Program-made: the position numbers and the translations under genes
Source: JAGMCF01 sp964398885
Lineage (GTDB): Bacteria > Cloacimonadota > Cloacimonadia > JGIOTU-2
Direction: 5' to 3'
Assembly (NCBI GenBank): GCA_964398885.1
Contig: CAYNOU010000046.1
Coordinates: 1 to 22,451 of the forward strand
DNA length: 22,451 nt
In this document: positions 14,426-21,679 of the stretch, piece by piece
Position numbering within the stretch: position 1 is the stretch's first letter
How the letters are laid out: every line of letters begins with the position of its first letter
The notes under the pieces: generated by a model
Told to the model about the DNA's origin: nothing
Databases searched by the model: none
What the model saw: the letters and a program-made list of their open reading frames with translations, nothing else

Positions 14426-14497
14426 GCTGGTTCAGATTTGAAATCTGAACCACATTGTTTCTAAACATCTTGGTTCAAGTTGTAAACTTGAACCAGC
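14426..14497. repeat. Three-hairpin element closed by an outer stem
   Basis: Three hairpins follow each other: TGGTTCAGATTT-G-AAATCTGAACCA (14428-14452), TGTTT-CT-AAACA (14456-14467) and TGGTTCAAGTT-GTA-AACTTGAACCA (14471-14495). The first left arm GCTGGTTCA is also complementary to the last right arm TGAACCAGC, so the element can also close as one large stem. It resembles the three-hairpin element at 19726-19806. The rest of the dnaX-pyrF gap (14498-14553) shows only a T-rich stretch. Confidence 0.65.
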
Positions 14498-14553
14498 GGA
14501 GGTTCTCATATTATTGCATTTTTTTCAATTATTCTTTTTTATAAATAAAAATA

Positions 14554-14580
14554 TCTCTGTGTCCTCTGTGTCTCTGTGGC
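14554..14580. repeat. Dispersed repeat upstream of pyrF
   Basis: TCTCTGTGTCCTCTGTGTC followed by TCTGTGGC stands directly before AAAAAAGGATCT, the ribosome binding region of pyrF. This is the same arrangement as at 10240-10266 before the LUD gene. Confidence 0.7.
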
Positions 14581-14595
14581 AAAAAAGGATCTAAT

Positions 14596-15402
14596 ATGAA
14601 ATTCATAGAAAAGTATAGAAAAATTTCAAAGAAACACAATTCGCTTGTTTGTGTAGGGCTGGATAGTGATATTTCAAAAATACCATCATTTATAAGAGAA
14701 AATTTTGAAAATCCTATCTGGGAATTTAATAAAAGGATTATTGATGCAACACACAAATATGTTGCTGCTTACAAGCCTAATCTTGCCTTCTACATTTCTG
14801 ATGGTAATAGAGGACTTTCTGCATTGGAAAAAACAATATCCTATATCCCATCTGATATACCAATAATTCTTGATGTGAAAGTTGGGGATATTGGCAACAC
14901 AATGACCCAATATGCAAAAGCATATTTTGAGGAATTGAATGTAGATGCAATAACTATTAATCCATTAATGGGATTTGATGTAATTGAGCCATTATTTAAA
15001 TATCAAGATAAGTATATTTTCTTTCTGGTGCTTACCTCTAACAAATCAAGTAAAGATTTTTTGAATAATGAGAACAAATTTTACAAAAGAATATGTGAAA
15101 AAATAAATGAATGGGATTGTGGAAATATTGGGGTAGTGGTTGGTGCAACCAATTATAAAGAGATAAAAGAGATTAGAAACATTTTGCCAGATTCAATTTT
15201 TCTTATTCCTGGTATAGGTGTACAGGGTGGAGACCTTGATATTGTGATGCAAAATGCTGTTGGAAAAAACGAACCAAATATATTGATAAATTCATCCAGA
15301 GGAATAATTTTTGCTTGTCAAGATAGGGACTCGAAAGATTTTGCAAAATATGCAGGACTTGCTGCTAATAAATTACAAAACAGAATAAATTCAAATATAT
15401 AA
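14596..15402 (+). CDS. pyrF: Orotidine-5'-phosphate decarboxylase, type 2
   Basis: Removes CO2 from OMP to give UMP, the last pyrimidine step. The 268-residue protein fits the longer subfamily 2. Motifs: GLDSD (21-25), AAYKPN (57-62), and the catalytic signature LDVKVGDIGNT with D93, K95 and D98. PGIGVQGGD and the INSSRGIIF segment near the C-terminus form the phosphate-binding end. ATG at 14596 follows AAAGGA at six bases. It lies about 8.6 kb from the other pyr genes and on the opposite strand, so it is not co-transcribed with them. Its upstream gap is full of hairpins and its leader is a dispersed repeat. Its downstream gap carries a MITE-like element. Confidence 0.95.
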   Translation: MKFIEKYRKISKKHNSLVCVGLDSDISKIPSFIRENFENPIWEFNKRIIDATHKYVAAYKPNLAFYISDGNRGLSALEKTISYIPSDIPIILDVKVGDIGNTMTQYAKAYFEELNVDAITINPLMGFDVIEPLFKYQDKYIFFLVLTSNKSSKDFLNNENKFYKRICEKINEWDCGNIGVVVGATNYKEIKEIRNILPDSIFLIPGIGVQGGDLDIVMQNAVGKNEPNILINSSRGIIFACQDRDSKDFAKYAGLAANKLQNRINSNI

Positions 15403-15446
15403 TCTTAATTTAAAATTTGACATTTATTTGAAGCTTCAAAACTTGA

Positions 15447-15547
15447 CCCCGTGTAATATATTTTACATGTTTGGTTTTATAAAAGATAGTTATTTTAATA
15501 GATAGTATTATCTGGGATGAGCTCGTGAAATATAGTATTACACGGGG
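15447..15547. mobile_element. MITE-like element with inverted ends and TTGA duplication
   Basis: The 101-bp element starts CCCCGTGTAATA and ends TATTACACGGGG, perfect inverted repeats of 12 bp (13 with the flanking A/T). A direct TTGA flanks it on both sides (15443-15446 and 15548-15551), a possible 4-bp target-site duplication. It has no coding capacity. Its ends share CCCCGT/ACGGGG with the element at 1049-1112. It occupies most of the pyrF-murI gap. The right-hand TTGA is part of TTGACA, which could serve murI as a -35 box. Confidence 0.7.
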
Positions 15548-15582
15548 TTGACATATAAAAGGTTACTCTATCTTTTTCTTCT

Positions 15583-16407
15583 ATGAATAAACCAATAGGA
15601 ATTTTTGATTCAGGAGTAGGCGGACTTACTGTATTTCGCGAAATTAGAAAGAAATTACCAGAAAAAGATATTATCTATTTTGGTGATACTGCTCGTGTTC
15701 CTTACGGCTCAAAATCTAAAAATACGATAATACAATACTCCCTACAAAATGCAGCTTTTTTAATAAGACAGAATATTAAAATTCTTGTTGTGGCGTGCAA
15801 TACCTCTTCTGCTTACGCAATAGATGAACTAAAGAAACATTTTCATATTCCAATTATAGGTGTCATTGAGCCAGGAGCAATAAAAGCACTTGAAGTGTCC
15901 AGAAATAAAAGAATTGGCATCATCGGAACCTATGGAACAATAAAGAGCCGTTCTTATGAAAAATCATTGAAAGCACTTTCTAAAGATTGCTGTATTTTTA
16001 GTAAAGCAACACCATTGTTAGTCCCATTAGTTGAAGAAAATTGGATAGACCATAAAGTTTCAAAAATGATAATAGAAGAATATCTCGCAGAGTTGATTGA
16101 ACAAAAAGTAGATACTTTAATACTCGGCTGTACTCATTATCCTGTGTTGAAAAAAGTTATTAAAGAAGTTGTTGGAAAAGATGTGCAATTAGTAGATTCG
16201 GCAGAATCTGTAGCACAGAAGATACAACAATTTTTTTCTGAAGAATCTTCCGGGGAAAGAATTGGAAATAATACATTTTATATCAGCGATAATCCCGAAA
16301 AGTTTAAATTATCAGGAAAACAGATATTAAAACAGGACCTGGAGAATGTTCATAAAGTATATTTTTCTGATGCATGGATAATTGATAATTTTGAAAAACA
16401 AATATAA
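15583..16407 (+). CDS. murI: Glutamate racemase
   Basis: Makes D-glutamate for peptidoglycan in the cytosol. The 274-residue protein has GIFDSGVGGLTV (6-17), the FGDTARVPYG segment (33-42), and the two catalytic cysteines C72 (VVACNTSSA) and C183 (LGCTHYP). The frame is full length. ATG at 15583 fits the family start, but no Shine-Dalgarno is present; AAAAGG lies more than 15 bases upstream. A TTGACA at 15548, formed at the edge of a MITE-like element, is a possible -35, but no good -10 follows. The next gene begins 3 bp after the stop, so the two are likely translated together. Confidence 0.95.
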   Translation: MNKPIGIFDSGVGGLTVFREIRKKLPEKDIIYFGDTARVPYGSKSKNTIIQYSLQNAAFLIRQNIKILVVACNTSSAYAIDELKKHFHIPIIGVIEPGAIKALEVSRNKRIGIIGTYGTIKSRSYEKSLKALSKDCCIFSKATPLLVPLVEENWIDHKVSKMIIEEYLAELIEQKVDTLILGCTHYPVLKKVIKEVVGKDVQLVDSAESVAQKIQQFFSEESSGERIGNNTFYISDNPEKFKLSGKQILKQDLENVHKVYFSDAWIIDNFEKQI

Positions 16408-16410
16408 ATT

Positions 16411-17127
16411 ATGCCGCAGATTGACGAACAAATACAGCAATTTCTTTTAAATAGAACTTCTGGTGCAGAAGAATTATCCAAAAATGCATTAGAAATAATT
16501 AAAAAATTATATCATTTAGAAAATAAAGAGGAAAGAATTACAGAGTTCTTAAGAAAATCTGCTGAGCAATTTCCCGTGATGGTTCCTATCCTGAAAATAA
16601 AAGATTTTTTACAAAATAATGATATTAGCGATGATAATTTGAAAAAACTCATTAGTTTGTTATCTGATAAATCATATATTAAAAATGTTTCTTTCCTGTT
16701 TTCAAGACCGAAACATTTACTTACCTTTAGCAATAGTTCTTCTGTTCGTAAAATTGTGAAAAGATATAGAACTTCAATTCTGAAAATTTTTTGTTGCCAT
16801 TCTCTTCCTCTTGGTGAAGGTGAATATTTGCATAAATTCTTTGAAGAACAAAAAATAAATTCTACACTTATTGAAGATTCTGAAATATCAAAAATACTTA
16901 AAGATGTTGATTTTATTATAATAGGAGCAGATGCAATTACAAAGAATTATTTTGTTAATAAGATTGGCACCTTGCAATTAGTTCTATTAGCAAATTATTT
17001 TCAGAAACCTGTTTATGTTGTTGCATCTAAGTCAAAAATTATTAATGCTGATAGATTAGATATATCAAGGTTAGGACCGTATTTTGAGAAAGTTGATAAT
17101 AAGCTTGTAACAAAGATAATAATGTGA
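16411..17127 (+). CDS. eIF-2B alpha/beta/delta-like (IF-2B family) protein
   Basis: The 238-residue protein shows the IF-2B family core in its second half: HSLPLGEGEYLHKF (130-143), FIIIGADAITKNYFVNKIGTLQLVLLANYFQKPVYVVASKSKI (168-210), with the typical GAD-x-I...NKIGT pattern. Bacterial and archaeal relatives include sugar-phosphate isomerases such as methylthioribose-1-phosphate and ribose-1,5-bisphosphate isomerase. It is shorter than most of these and its N-terminal half is divergent, so no reaction can be assigned. The ATG lies 3 bp after the murI stop and has no separate ribosome site, which suggests translational coupling. A DUF559 cassette begins a few bases after its stop. Confidence 0.75.
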   Translation: MPQIDEQIQQFLLNRTSGAEELSKNALEIIKKLYHLENKEERITEFLRKSAEQFPVMVPILKIKDFLQNNDISDDNLKKLISLLSDKSYIKNVSFLFSRPKHLLTFSNSSSVRKIVKRYRTSILKIFCCHSLPLGEGEYLHKFFEEQKINSTLIEDSEISKILKDVDFIIIGADAITKNYFVNKIGTLQLVLLANYFQKPVYVVASKSKIINADRLDISRLGPYFEKVDNKLVTKIIM

Positions 17128-17133
17128 TTTATA

Positions 17134-17211
17134 AACCTCACCCTAACCCTCTCCTAAAAGGAGAGGGAATATATTTTTTATCATCATATGAGAATGATTA
17201 AGGATAGGGTC
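17134..17211. repeat. Left palindromic repeat of the DUF559 cassette
   Basis: CCTCACCCTAACCCTCTCC followed by TAAAAGGAGAGGG forms a 9-bp hairpin (17147-17167). The tail GATTAAGGATAGGGTC echoes the reverse complement of the head. Confidence 0.75.
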
Positions 17212-17219
17212 AAAAAATT

Positions 17220-17579
17220 ATGAAAGATATTATAATTCAAACTGCAAGAAATCTTCGTAAAAACAGCACAAAAGCAGAGAGAATTATCTGGCAGGTTGTA
17301 AGAAACAGAAGAATAAAAAACAAGAAATTCCGTCGTCAATATCCAATTGAATTTGAATATTACGGACAAAAACGACATTTTATTGCAGATTTTTATTGTC
17401 ATGAATGTAAGCTTATTATAGAAATTGACGGTGGTATACATGAAACTCAAAAAGATTATGATAAATTAAGGACCCAGATTATAAATAAATTAGGTATTAA
17501 GGTTGTAAGGTTTAAAAATAAAGATTTAGAAAATAGTTTAGATAAAGTAATAGAGAAATTAAAGAAATATATAACCTAA
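17220..17579 (+). CDS. DUF559 (Vsr-like endonuclease fold) protein
   Basis: The 119-residue protein is a complete DUF559 domain. It has the FRRQ-x-PIEFEYYG segment (37-49), ADFYCHECKLIIEIDGG (56-72) and VVRFKN (95-100). The acidic residues D57, E68 and D70 fit the PD-(D/E)xK-like core shared with the very-short-patch repair endonuclease, so a DNA-cutting or nicking role is inferred, not shown. ATG at 17220 is eight bases from the left repeat, without a good ribosome site. The TAA stop lies inside the right repeat. The gene seems unrelated in function to its neighbours (an IF-2B-like gene and hutU) and looks like a small inserted cassette. Confidence 0.85.
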   Translation: MKDIIIQTARNLRKNSTKAERIIWQVVRNRRIKNKKFRRQYPIEFEYYGQKRHFIADFYCHECKLIIEIDGGIHETQKDYDKLRTQIINKLGIKVVRFKNKDLENSLDKVIEKLKKYIT

Positions 17580-17650
17580 CCTTAACTATCTCATAAAAGG
17601 AGAGTGAAATATTTCCTTCTCCTCATAGGAGAAGGATTAAGGATGAGGTT
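17573..17650. repeat. Right palindromic repeat of the DUF559 cassette
   Basis: It has a degenerate head AACCTAACCTTAACTATC, which includes the TAA stop of the DUF559 gene (17577-17579). A CCTTCTCCT-CAT-AGGAGAAGG hairpin (17615-17635) and the tail GATTAAGGATGAGGTT follow. Confidence 0.75.
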
Positions 17651-17668
17651 AAAAAGGAGATAAACATT

Positions 17669-19717
17669 ATGAACAAAAACTTTTCCACCAAAGGTGGATC
17701 CATTGGAGATGTATCAAAAGCAATGACGATTAAATTATCTAAAGAATTGCCACCAAAACCAGAATTCAAGCAAAACATCAGACGAGCTCCAGATAGAGGT
17801 CTTAATCTTAGCAAAAACGAAATCAAGATTGCATTGAAAAACGCATTAAGATACATCCCATCTGAATTACATGAAAAATTAGCACCCGAATTTCTTGAAG
17901 AATTGAAAACTCGTGGAAGAATCTATGGTTATCGTTATCGCCCAAAAGCTGAGATAAAAGCTAAACCAATTAATGAATACAAAGGTAAAATTTTGGAAGG
18001 AAAAGCAATTCAGCTTATGATTGATAATAATCTGGATTTTGATGTAGCATTATATCCTTATGAATTAGTTACTTATGGGGAAAGTGGACAAGTTTGCCAG
18101 AATTGGATGCAGTATCGTCTCATAAAAAAATATCTGCAAATTATGACAGACCAGCAAACCTTAGTCGTGGCTTCTGGACACCCAGTTGGATTATTTCCTT
18201 CCAGACCTGAAAGTCCACGAGTTATAAACACAAACGGCTTATTAGTTGGTATGTATGATAATCCTGATGACTTCCATACAGCGACAGCAATGGGAGTTTC
18301 AAACTATGGACAGATGACTGCAGGCGGTTGGATGTATATCGGACCTCAAGGAATTGTGCACGGAACTTATATCACCTTACTTAATGCAGGGAGATTATAT
18401 CTCGGTATTCCTGAAGATAAGGATATAAAAGGACATATTTTTGTAAGTTCTGGACTCGGTGGAATGAGTGGTGCCCAGGCAAAAGCTGTTGAAATTGCGG
18501 GTGGAGTCGGAGTTATCGCAGAAGTTGATTTTTCCAGAATAAAAACCAGATTAGAACAAGGTTGGCTTTCTAAATACTCAGATAATCTTAAAGAAATTAT
18601 TGAATGGATGCAAGAAAGCAAACGCAAAGGTGAAGCAACTTCTATCGGATATTACGGCAATGTTGTTGATTTGTGGCAATATCTCGTTGATAATCATATT
18701 GATGTTGAATTAGCATCAGACCAGACTTCCTGCCATGCTGTTTATGAAGGAGGTTACACCCCGCAAGGTATAACTTTTGAACAAGGAAGAAAACTGCTTA
18801 GAAAAGATTTAAATGCCTTTAAACAAAAAGTGAATGCATCTTTAAAGAAACAATTTGAGTTAATCAAAATTATAACTGAAAGAGGAACTCATTTCTGGGA
18901 TTATGGAAATAGTTTTATGAAAGCTGTATTTGATGCTGGTGCAACAAAAATTGCCATAAATAATAATCCAAAAGAAGGTTTTATCTTTCCTTCGTATGTG
19001 GAAAATATTATGGGTCCTATCTGCTTTGATTATGGATATGGACCATATCGTTGGGTTTGCTTAAGCGGAAATCATAAAGATTTGATAAAAACTGATAAAG
19101 CCGCTGCAGAATGTATTGACCCAAACCGAAGAGCACAGGACAGAGACAATTATCATTGGATAAAGAATGCTGAGAAAAACAAATTAGTAGTCGGCTCCCA
19201 AGCAAGAATTCTTTATGCAGATGCTGAAGGAAGGATTAAAATTGCATTAAGATTCAATGAAATGGTTAGGAATGGTGAAGTCGGACCAATTATGATAGGG
19301 CGAGACCATCACGATACGGGCGGGACTGATTCTCCATTCCGCGAAACTGCCAATATTAAAGATGGCAGCAATGTTTGCGCAGATATGTCAATCCACTGCT
19401 TTGCTGGAAATGTTGCGAGAGGAATGACAATGGTTGTAGAAAGCAACGGCGGCGGCGTTGGGATTGGCAAGGCTTTCAACGGCGGTTTTGGACTTGTCCT
19501 TGATGGAAGCAAAAGAGTTGACAGGATAATCAAATCTGCTTTAGATTGGGATGTTATGGGTGGAGTGGCTCGCAGAGCCTGGGCAAGAAATTCTCACGCA
19601 ATTGAAACTGCTATTGAATGGAATAAGAAAAATCAGGGGAAAGGGCAAATAACCCTGCCTTATGAGCCGGAAAATGAACTTGTTGAGAAGTTGGTTGAGA
19701 AAACTTTTAAGAAATAG
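17669..19717 (+). CDS. hutU: Urocanate hydratase, long form
   Basis: Adds water to urocanate to give imidazolonepropionate, the second step of histidine breakdown, using tightly bound NAD+. The 682 residues make it a long form; the classical bacterial enzyme has about 555. Visible features: the NAD-binding SSGLGGMSGAQAKA (260-273), DQTSCHAVYEGGYTPQG, GPICFDYGYGPYRWVCLSG (from 449, with C452 near the expected active-site cysteine), GRDHHDTGGTDSPFRET and the GGGVGIGKAFNGGFG loop. ATG at 17669 has AGGAG about nine bases upstream, just after the DUF559 cassette. No hutH, hutI or formiminoglutamate genes are in this window, so the rest of the pathway must lie elsewhere or be absent. The frame is intact. 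Confidence 0.95.
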   Translation: MNKNFSTKGGSIGDVSKAMTIKLSKELPPKPEFKQNIRRAPDRGLNLSKNEIKIALKNALRYIPSELHEKLAPEFLEELKTRGRIYGYRYRPKAEIKAKPINEYKGKILEGKAIQLMIDNNLDFDVALYPYELVTYGESGQVCQNWMQYRLIKKYLQIMTDQQTLVVASGHPVGLFPSRPESPRVINTNGLLVGMYDNPDDFHTATAMGVSNYGQMTAGGWMYIGPQGIVHGTYITLLNAGRLYLGIPEDKDIKGHIFVSSGLGGMSGAQAKAVEIAGGVGVIAEVDFSRIKTRLEQGWLSKYSDNLKEIIEWMQESKRKGEATSIGYYGNVVDLWQYLVDNHIDVELASDQTSCHAVYEGGYTPQGITFEQGRKLLRKDLNAFKQKVNASLKKQFELIKIITERGTHFWDYGNSFMKAVFDAGATKIAINNNPKEGFIFPSYVENIMGPICFDYGYGPYRWVCLSGNHKDLIKTDKAAAECIDPNRRAQDRDNYHWIKNAEKNKLVVGSQARILYADAEGRIKIALRFNEMVRNGEVGPIMIGRDHHDTGGTDSPFRETANIKDGSNVCADMSIHCFAGNVARGMTMVVESNGGGVGIGKAFNGGFGLVLDGSKRVDRIIKSALDWDVMGGVARRAWARNSHAIETAIEWNKKNQGKGQITLPYEPENELVEKLVEKTFKK

Positions 19718-19725
19718 GGAGATTA

Positions 19726-19806
19726 TGGAGTCGGCGAGTCTCTCGCCGTATTTAGGCAACAGAGTTGCCTACTACAAATAAGCTCCGATATATCGGAGCT
19801 ACTCCA
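19726..19806. repeat. Three-hairpin element closed by an outer stem
   Basis: The outer stem TGGAGT (19726-19731) / ACTCCA (19801-19806) encloses three perfect hairpins: CGGCGAG-TCT-CTCGCCG (19732-19748), TAGGCAAC-AGA-GTTGCCTA (19753-19771) and the 20-bp palindrome AGCTCCGATATATCGGAGCT (19781-19800). The whole can fold as a four-way junction. It begins 8 bp after the hutU stop and ends 27 bp before the lipoprotein start. It does not match a tRNA: no anticodon arm or CCA end, and the stems are the wrong lengths. Confidence 0.8.
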
Positions 19807-19833
19807 AATAATAATAAACAAAAGGACAAAACA

Positions 19834-20913
19834 ATGAGAAACAAAAGTTTAATAATAATCCTTATAATTACTCTAATTTTATCAACCATCTCTTGTGGGA
19901 AAAAAACCACAGAGATTAAATCTGATAATTTTGGAGTAATACTGGATTCATTACGTTATTCTACTATTCAAGAAGCCATAAATGAATCAGCAGATGGTGA
20001 TACCATTTATCTCACAGAAGGAATTTATGCAGATGCTGGTGATAAAAATCTTACATGGGATGGTAATGAAAAGCATTTGACCATCACACTTCATGAAGAT
20101 GCAGATTATGCAATTATTGAATGTAATGGAAAAGGGAGTGGTTTTAGGTTTGATAGAACAAATCAAAACACTTTAGATATTATTGATGGCATAACTATAA
20201 GAAATTGTGAAAAATATGACAGTGAAAATGAGATTGGTTATGCAGGGATTTATTGTGAAGGTGTAGCAGTTACAATAAAAAATTGTATAATAATAGATTG
20301 TGGCTGGTGTGGAGTTTATTGTGACAATGCAGACCCTATTATTGAAAATTGCATGTTTTCAAAAAATCTGGTTGGAATTATGGCAGATAATCACTCCTTG
20401 CCATCAATAAAATTAAGTATAATTGAGAATAATAAACTGGAAAGCATTTATGCTACTGATGAGTCCTATATTTCAATATTAAACAATCTGATTGTAAATA
20501 ACCAAAGAGGAATTCATTGTCTGGGCGGTGCTTCTGCAAAGATCGTAAACAATACTATAGCTGATAATGACGAGTGGGGAATAAAACTTAGAAATGATAC
20601 ACCAGCAGATGTAATAAATAGTATTATCTGGAGCAATGGAACCTGTTTTGATGTTGATTATAATAAAATTACTGTTTCATATTCCTGTGCTCAAGATTCC
20701 ATTCCTTCAGTTAATCCTGATTCATTAGGAAACATTTATAAGAATCCTTGTTTTGTATTTCCTGGGAGAGATTATCACTTGCAAAATACAAGTCCAAACA
20801 TAAGCCCATGTATTGATGCAGGCAATAATGATGTTGTTAATTGGGATGATGATTTAGATGATGAGCCGAGAATCAATGGTGAGACTGTTGATATGGGAGC
20901 GTATGAGTGGTAG
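19834..20913 (+). CDS. Right-handed beta-helix lipoprotein
   Basis: The 359-residue protein starts with a lipoprotein signal (MRNKSLIIILIITLILSTIS, then C21). The lipobox is slightly unusual, with T at -3. The body contains repeated beta-helix turns of the N-x-I-x-x-N-x-x-G-I type (residues about 105-270; e.g. GIYCEGVAVTIKNC, GVYCDNADPIIENC, GIHCLGGASAKIVNN). The C-terminus SPCIDAGNNDVV...DEPRINGETVDMGAYEW is the module common at the end of such surface proteins. Beta-helix proteins often bind or cut polysaccharides, but no catalytic residues can be named here. ATG at 19834 with AAAGGA seven bases upstream is preferred over a TTG 23 codons earlier, which would put non-signal sequence ahead of the signal peptide and run through a hairpin element. 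Confidence 0.85.
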   Translation: MRNKSLIIILIITLILSTISCGKKTTEIKSDNFGVILDSLRYSTIQEAINESADGDTIYLTEGIYADAGDKNLTWDGNEKHLTITLHEDADYAIIECNGKGSGFRFDRTNQNTLDIIDGITIRNCEKYDSENEIGYAGIYCEGVAVTIKNCIIIDCGWCGVYCDNADPIIENCMFSKNLVGIMADNHSLPSIKLSIIENNKLESIYATDESYISILNNLIVNNQRGIHCLGGASAKIVNNTIADNDEWGIKLRNDTPADVINSIIWSNGTCFDVDYNKITVSYSCAQDSIPSVNPDSLGNIYKNPCFVFPGRDYHLQNTSPNISPCIDAGNNDVVNWDDDLDDEPRINGETVDMGAYEW

Positions 20914-20926
20914 AGAAATAGAAAAT

Positions 20927-21024
20927 CTTGAGTTATCCCAATACATGTAAAATCTTGAGTTAAGTCTGTAAGACTTGACTTAAGGTGTATTGAGGATAAA
21001 TCGGTTGCTGATGGATGACTTAAG
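20927..21024 (+). ncRNA. 98-nt nested hairpin upstream of nucleotidyltransferase copy 1
   Basis: Three nested stems: outer CTTGAGTTATCC (20927-20938) with GGATGACTTAAG (21013-21024); middle CAATACAT (20939-20946) with GTGTATTG (20985-20992); inner CTTGAGTTAAGTC (20954-20966) with GACTTGACTTAAG (20972-20984). The non-Watson-Crick positions in all three are G.U pairs only in plus-strand RNA, which points to selection on the RNA. It ends 20 bp before the gene start. It could be an RNA leader, a processed RNA or a transposable palindrome; transcription is inferred. Confidence 0.5.
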
Positions 21025-21044
21025 TTTTAAAAAATGAGGATACA

Positions 21045-21566
21045 ATGACAGAAAAAGAATTTATGAATAATCTTGCTAATAGTGAAGTTGATATATTGCA
21101 GCAATTTCTTGATTTAATAAATGAGTTGGATATTGCATATTGTGTTATTGGTGGATTAGCTGTAAATGCGTATGTAGAACCTGTTGTTAGTTTAGATTTG
21201 GATTTAGTAGTTATTGCTGATGCAATAGATAAATTGAGAAAATCAGCAAATAAGATGTTTATGATAAAAGAATTTCCACATAGTTTGAATCTTACAAGTT
21301 CAAAATCTGATTTACGAATTCAAATTCAAACTGACCTTCGTTATCAACCTTTTATAGACAGAGCTACAACAAGAAAAGTAATGGGGTATGAGATGAAAGT
21401 TGCAACTATGGAAGATGTAATGCAGGGAAAAATTTGGGCATATTCTGATGAGCAAAAGCACCGGAGTAAACGACAGAAAGACCTTGCTGATATATTTCGT
21501 CTCGTTGAGGAGTATCCACATTTAAAGGATTTATTGCCGGAAACTATTAAAATTAGAATATCTTGA
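21045..21566 (+). CDS. Nucleotidyltransferase-like protein, copy 1 (AbiEii / MNT type)
   Basis: The 173-residue protein has the nucleotidyltransferase signature: GG at 36-37 (VIGGLAVNAY), DLD at 51-53 and a third acidic residue at D89 (SDLRIQI). A later KRQKDLADIFRLVEEYP segment is also typical of the AbiEii-type family, used in toxin-antitoxin and phage-exclusion systems. No partner gene (antitoxin or HEPN protein) is visible beside it, so a toxin or antitoxin role is only a possibility. ATG at 21045 with GAGGA four bases upstream. The TGA stop lies inside the left arm of the next structured repeat. The gene is repeated without change at 21680. Confidence 0.75.
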   Translation: MTEKEFMNNLANSEVDILQQFLDLINELDIAYCVIGGLAVNAYVEPVVSLDLDLVVIADAIDKLRKSANKMFMIKEFPHSLNLTSSKSDLRIQIQTDLRYQPFIDRATTRKVMGYEMKVATMEDVMQGKIWAYSDEQKHRSKRQKDLADIFRLVEEYPHLKDLLPETIKIRIS

Positions 21567-21659
21567 GTTATCCCAATACATGTAAAATCTTGAGTTAAGT
21601 CTGTAAGACTTGACTTAAGGTGTATTGAGGATAAATCGGTTGCTGATGGATGACTTAAG
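21562..21659 (+). ncRNA. 98-nt nested hairpin upstream of nucleotidyltransferase copy 2
   Basis: Identical copy of the structure at 20927-21024, shifted by 635 bp. Its first arm contains the TGA stop of copy 1 (21564-21566). Confidence 0.5.
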
Positions 21660-21679
21660 TTTTAAAAAATGAGGATACA

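Larger units (their letters stand above)
17134..17650. mobile_element. Putative cassette: DUF559 gene between palindromic repeats
   Basis: The 517-bp unit starts AACCTCACCCTAACCCT and ends AGGATTAAGGATGAGGTT, imperfect inverted repeats of each other. The left copy (17134-17211) has a CCCTCTCCT-AAA-AGGAGAGGG hairpin and a degenerate GATTAAGGATAGGGTC end. The right copy (17573-17650) has a degenerate AACCTAACCTTAACTATC start and a CCTTCTCCT-CAT-AGGAGAAGG hairpin. Each is thus a roughly 78-bp imperfect palindrome, and both share TAAAAGGAGAG. The DUF559 gene fills the space between them exactly: 8 bp after the left copy and overlapping the right copy with its stop. Confidence 0.65.

Noticed and set aside
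14097..14468. Minus-strand open frame of 123 codons across the dnaX end and the hairpin cluster.
   Set aside because: It overlaps dnaX in antisense and its sequence is composed of hairpin DNA; no family is recognised.
19726..19806. Cloverleaf-like fold, considered as a tRNA.
   Set aside because: No T-arm consensus, anticodon loop or acceptor stem of 7 bp; loops are of 3 nt and one hairpin is a loop-free palindrome.
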